Shown: piece after piece, positions 61,334-64,000 of the stretch
How positions within the stretch are numbered: the stretch's first letter is position 1
Layout of the letters: each line of letters opens with the position of its first letter
DNA from: PCC-6802 sp031388585
Lineage (GTDB): Bacteria; Cyanobacteriota; Cyanobacteriia; Pseudanabaenales; Pseudanabaenaceae
Length of the DNA stretch: 64,000 nt
Reading direction: 5' to 3'
NCBI GenBank assembly: GCA_031388585.1
Contig: JANMRU010000141.1
Span: 7,545-71,544 of the forward strand
Notes under the pieces: generated by a model
Databases searched by the model: none
What the model was told of the DNA's origin: nothing
What the model saw: the letters and a program-made list of their open reading frames with translations, nothing else
Made by a program: the position numbers and the translations under genes

Positions 61334-62368
61334 CTAACAGCTAGACTGATTCCATCTTTTTGCCAGTAATCTCGTTTTCAGCCCCGCCTCGATCGCTTCT
61401 AATACTCTAGTCATGCCTGTGGTATTAATTATTTCCGGTGCTTTACCCGCACGCTTACAGGTTTCAATCGCTCTTTCCGTAAGGGAATGACTGGCATAAC
61501 CCGTCACGATCAATACTATGTCAGCACTGGCAATATGGCTTTCACCTTGGGCAGCTAGTTGCAGTCCACCCTGTTCTGTACACCAGATTAAGTTGATTTC
61601 CGAGTCGCGCAGGCGATTTTTGACCGCTGTTTCCAGGCGATCGTGACCGCCAAAAATTACGACTTTGCCGCGTAGATCGGTGTAGAGGCTAGGTCTTTTC
61701 TCGGATTTACGATGTCGCGTTGATGGTTGTACGTCCGGGGCGCGATCGACACGGGAGCGATTTTCTAAAGCTTTGTTGTAAATAAAGTTAAGCGTTTGTT
61801 CGTGGCTACCGCGCAGTTTTGCCACGGGGCCCTCTTCACTAAATGTATTAATTTGCCCGATTACAGCTTCTACCACTTCCTCAAGCGCCCCAATCACTTT
61901 GAGATCGCTTATGAACCCGCGTATGGAGATCGCGGCATCAGTGGCACTAAAGAAGTCCCTCTGAGTCTCCACCATTTCGATTAGATCTGCTTTCAGTTCG
62001 TGTCGCCATTGTGTAGTTTGGATGGCTATTCGTTCGTCTAATATTCGTTCTTCTTGCAGGATGAACTGGCGATCGGCGACCTGCGCCGCCAGAATCGGTG
62101 CTTCGGCCATTTCTTTTTTTATATCTTCGGCTTTCTGCTTCAGCATTTGTCTGGTGACGCTTTCGTTCACCCCTTCGAGCTCGAACTCTTGGAGCATATG
62201 CTCTACTTTGTCTAATAACGGTTTGAGTCTAGATTCAATTTGATCCACAGCCTCCTGCACCTGGCGATCACGTTGTTGTTGCAATCGCTTTTGTTCTAGT
62301 TCGGCTTTGGCAGACAATAACAAATTACCAACTGAGTCTTCTAGCTCATCCAGTTCAAAAATATCCAT
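61334..62368 (-). CDS. Coiled-coil protein with C-terminal DUF2325 domain
   Basis: 344 residues from ATG 62368 (MDIFELDELED), chosen because the family commonly starts this way; no strong ribosome site is seen. A long coiled coil (about 15-120) with many Glu, Gln and Arg is followed by a Rossmann-like DUF2325 domain: VVIFGGHDRLETAVKNRLR, LIWCTEQGG, ADIVLIVTGYASHSLTERAIETCKRAGKAPEIINT. The function is unknown; DUF2325 often occurs with signalling or nucleic-acid proteins. It lies 47 bp upstream of fmt. Confidence 0.78.
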   Translation of the reverse strand: MDIFELDELEDSVGNLLLSAKAELEQKRLQQQRDRQVQEAVDQIESRLKPLLDKVEHMLQEFELEGVNESVTRQMLKQKAEDIKKEMAEAPILAAQVADRQFILQEERILDERIAIQTTQWRHELKADLIEMVETQRDFFSATDAAISIRGFISDLKVIGALEEVVEAVIGQINTFSEEGPVAKLRGSHEQTLNFIYNKALENRSRVDRAPDVQPSTRHRKSEKRPSLYTDLRGKVVIFGGHDRLETAVKNRLRDSEINLIWCTEQGGLQLAAQGESHIASADIVLIVTGYASHSLTERAIETCKRAGKAPEIINTTGMTRVLEAIEAGLKTRLLAKRWNQSSC

Positions 62369-62603
62369 AACGTTTGGGCGGCACAATTTATTCATCCATT
62401 CACGTTAGCAGAAATGGCGATCTTCATTGAGGGACTAACGCACCTCAAAAATTTTTGGATAATATTCGGCTACAAAGCTTTAATGACTGCAACGTAAACT
62501 TGAAGCAATTCACAAATAAACTATTTAATGCCGATCGCTGTTCTTCGCCTCCCTGACATTCACGTGGGTAGCACTACCCACGGACGAGTTAACCCCAATT
62601 TAA

Positions 62604-63188
62604 CTACGCTATTAGCCATCGAAAAACTCCCAAGCAATCCACAAAAACAAAAAGTGCACCTGAATAGACAACCATTGTTCGGTCTACTAGCAAGAAGCTA
62701 GCTGTTAGCATCTGAAACGAACTCGCAGCCAACCCAATAAATCCATATCCACTAAGAGAAGTATTTGATGCCAGCAAAATCCCGCCAGCGATCGCACATG
62801 CACTACTCGACCATTTGAGAATTTTAGCAAGTCTCTCTCTCTGAAGCGATCGCTTATGTCGTTTAGCCTCTCGTTGCGTAAGTTCATTTACCCCCATAAT
62901 TCGGCTCAGATCTTTGAGTCCAGGAGAGATCGTGATGATTGGGATTTGTGCAGTTTGGGGAAACGATCTCAACTTCCGCAAAACCTCGAAGCAGTTGATC
63001 CCAGAAAGCGCCGATCCCATCAGGATTAAGTCTGGCATGGTTTCTTCGGCCAGTGTCAATCCGGCAAGGCCATTATGGGCAGTCGCCACTTCAAAAAGAT
63101 TCCCATAAGTATCTTCGATCGACACTTTTGCCAATGACGCATCTGGATCGATTACCAAAATCTGCTTTCGAGTTGAGGAGGAGTGCAT
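62604..63188 (-). CDS. Pseudo-receiver protein with C-terminal membrane helices
   Basis: 194 residues. Residues 8-105 resemble a CheY-type receiver (LVIDPDASLAKV with the acidic pocket D14/D16, then PDLILMGSALSGINCFEVLRKLR, IPIITISPGLKD). The phospho-acceptor Asp is replaced by Gly at residue 58, so it cannot be phosphorylated in the standard way. The C-terminal 70 residues hold two or three membrane helices (SACAIAGGILLASN, FIGLAASSFQMLTASFLLV, VVYSGALFVFVDCLGVF). Its start overlaps the stop of the small membrane gene upstream (TAATG). This architecture is unusual. Confidence 0.7.
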   Translation of the reverse strand: MHSSSTRKQILVIDPDASLAKVSIEDTYGNLFEVATAHNGLAGLTLAEETMPDLILMGSALSGINCFEVLRKLRSFPQTAQIPIITISPGLKDLSRIMGVNELTQREAKRHKRSLQRERLAKILKWSSSACAIAGGILLASNTSLSGYGFIGLAASSFQMLTASFLLVDRTMVVYSGALFVFVDCLGVFRWLIA

Positions 63189-63421
63189 TAGTCTTTGACT
63201 CCTGATTTTGGATTCCGATCCAACGCAGTCGATGCACTTTTGTCAGATTGTGCCAACACAGTGATTCCAGCGATCGCTGTCCCTGCTAATCCCATTCCAG
63301 TCAAAAATTCCCCATTTTTGTCCGAATTCGTGACTAAGATGGTGACTCCAATAATTCCGCCAATTGTTACTATAAAGATAGGGGTTAAGGAGTTTATGAG
63401 TTTAGGAGTGATAGATTTCAT
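63188..63421 (-). CDS. Small membrane protein coupled to the pseudo-receiver
   Basis: 77 residues with two membrane helices (LTPIFIVTIGGIIGVTILVTN and FLTGMGLAGTAIAGITVLAQ) and a polar tail. Its stop codon overlaps the start of the pseudo-receiver gene by one base, so translation is probably coupled. No family is recognised. A complex with the membrane domain of the partner is plausible. Confidence 0.65.
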   Translation of the reverse strand: MKSITPKLINSLTPIFIVTIGGIIGVTILVTNSDKNGEFLTGMGLAGTAIAGITVLAQSDKSASTALDRNPKSGVKD

Positions 63422-63649
63422 AAGGTTTAACTTGCTCGAACTTCATATATTCATCAAACTCCACTACTAAATGAGTTCAAGACTGAGAATGACTGACTTG
63501 TTTCTGATTTGCAACTACTTTTATTTTGATTTTTACCGTGTAAGATTGGGACATTGGTTATGAGAGGCTCATGCCTATGTCTCTCCTCTCTGTACAAGAA
63601 TTTTGAGAAGGCGATCGCACTAGTGCGGTTTAGTCGAATGTCCGATCAA

Positions 63650-63866
63650 TTACTGCCGAATGAATCCTAAATAACGCCACGGGGAGGTATATGAGAGGAT
63701 TAAACCTTGATCGGTTACACTGTATTCGCGCACATGTTCTAGTGCCTGAAAATAGTTGCTCTCTTGTGCGAGGATCTCCTCACTACCCCCTACTTTTGTA
63801 AGGGTTATCTTTTCAATCTTGATTTTGCCAGAAGCTCGCTCGAGTGATTCAACTTTGTAACTAGTG
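63650..63866 (-). pseudogene. Remnant of a META-domain protein gene
   Basis: Minus-strand reading ends in TAA at 63652-63650 and codes a META-domain C-terminus (ILAQESNYFQALEHVREYSV, then TSPWRYLGFIRQ). Upstream the frame is closed by a TGA near the junction with the mobile element, and there is no start codon. The gene therefore seems broken by insertion. META domains occur in secreted heat-shock-like proteins. Confidence 0.5.
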
Positions 63867-64000
63867 CAGAGTCACATCTAAAAGTTAGGGTTGGCAAGTT
63901 TGTCCAAATCGGCGAAGGTGTATAAAGTTAGGAGGTGCTTTATGCAGAAAAGATATATTGTCCGATTGACAGAAGAAGAGCGGTGTGAGCTTCGAGAGGT
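63867..64000 (+). mobile_element. Left end of an IS630-family element with transposase start
   Basis: A transposase-like frame begins at ATG 63942 after a GGAGG site (MQKRYIVRLTEEERCELREV) and runs off the window. The N-terminal sequence MxKRYIVRLTxEER is that of IS630/IS630-Spu-type transposases. The DNA before it (about 63867-63941) is likely the left end and leader. It has disrupted the META-domain gene remnant next to it. The exact end of the element is not defined. Confidence 0.65.

Noticed and set aside
1..64000. CRISPR arrays and tRNA genes.
   Set aside because: No regularly spaced repeats of 25-40 bp and no complete tRNA cloverleaf were found on reading the gaps between genes.

Overview
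This window comes from a cyanobacterial chromosome. The evidence is the very frequent HIP1-type octamer (GCGATCGC) across most genes, SLH-domain OprB-type porins, a Ycf35 (DUF1257) protein, a membrane FtsH protease, a DWARF27-like carotenoid isomerase homologue, and several families known mainly from cyanobacteria. The genus cannot be fixed from the sequence. One useful marker is dnaE, which is a single uninterrupted gene and lacks the split intein found in many cyanobacteria. I found no tRNA, 16S/23S rRNA or CRISPR array.

Layout. 1-3.4 kb: two tandem porin paralogues, the first cut by the window edge. 3.9-9.4 kb: a HEAT-repeat protein, glucokinase, dxr, a cyanobacterial hypothetical and tpiA. 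9.6-18.5 kb: a zinc-ribbon protein, Ycf35, an RNase II/R family enzyme, moaE, a YkuD-like cell-wall protein, a CysQ-like phosphatase and a pair of FAD oxidoreductases. 18.6-24.0 kb (minus strand): a complete guanidine-use operon under a guanidine-I (ykkC) riboswitch with a visible terminator. Its order is guanidine hydrolase, HypA-like and HypB-like nickel chaperones, then ABC binding protein, permease and ATPase. 24.4-31.9 kb: ftsH, cobD, a DUF3352 protein, argD and small membrane or secreted proteins. 32-41 kb: a GerMN protein, gnd, a second DUF3352 protein, a low-Mr tyrosine phosphatase with pyk, and ribF-nagA. 41-43.6 kb (minus strand): a cobalamin riboswitch driving a CbtB-like protein and an unknown membrane protein, preceded by a D27-like gene that has its own decayed cobalamin-riboswitch-like leader. 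43.9-52.4 kb: queG, a free-standing PD-(D/E)XK toxin-like gene with a small partner, lysA, cdaA-uppS and dnaE. 52.4-64 kb: a lipase, ftsEX, a small protein with an aspartic protease partner, a DUF1902 protein, ald, a Lon-N-domain protein, a PH-domain protein, argG, the SRP RNA gene ffs, fmt, a DUF2325 protein, and a pseudo-receiver membrane protein with its small partner. The window ends in a META-domain gene remnant next to the start of an IS630-type transposase.

Several genes form functional sets. The guanidine operon links import, hydrolysis and nickel delivery to enzyme maturation, and is switched by its own substrate. The cobalamin riboswitch unit is predicted to control cobalt uptake for B12 synthesis. 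glk, gnd, tpiA and pyk are central carbon genes, although they are scattered. dxr and uppS belong to the isoprenoid and lipid-carrier pathway, and lysA and cdaA relate to wall precursors and c-di-AMP. Intergenic DNA carries at least three families of short hairpin-rich, inverted-repeat-bounded elements of roughly 60-125 bp that look like MITEs.
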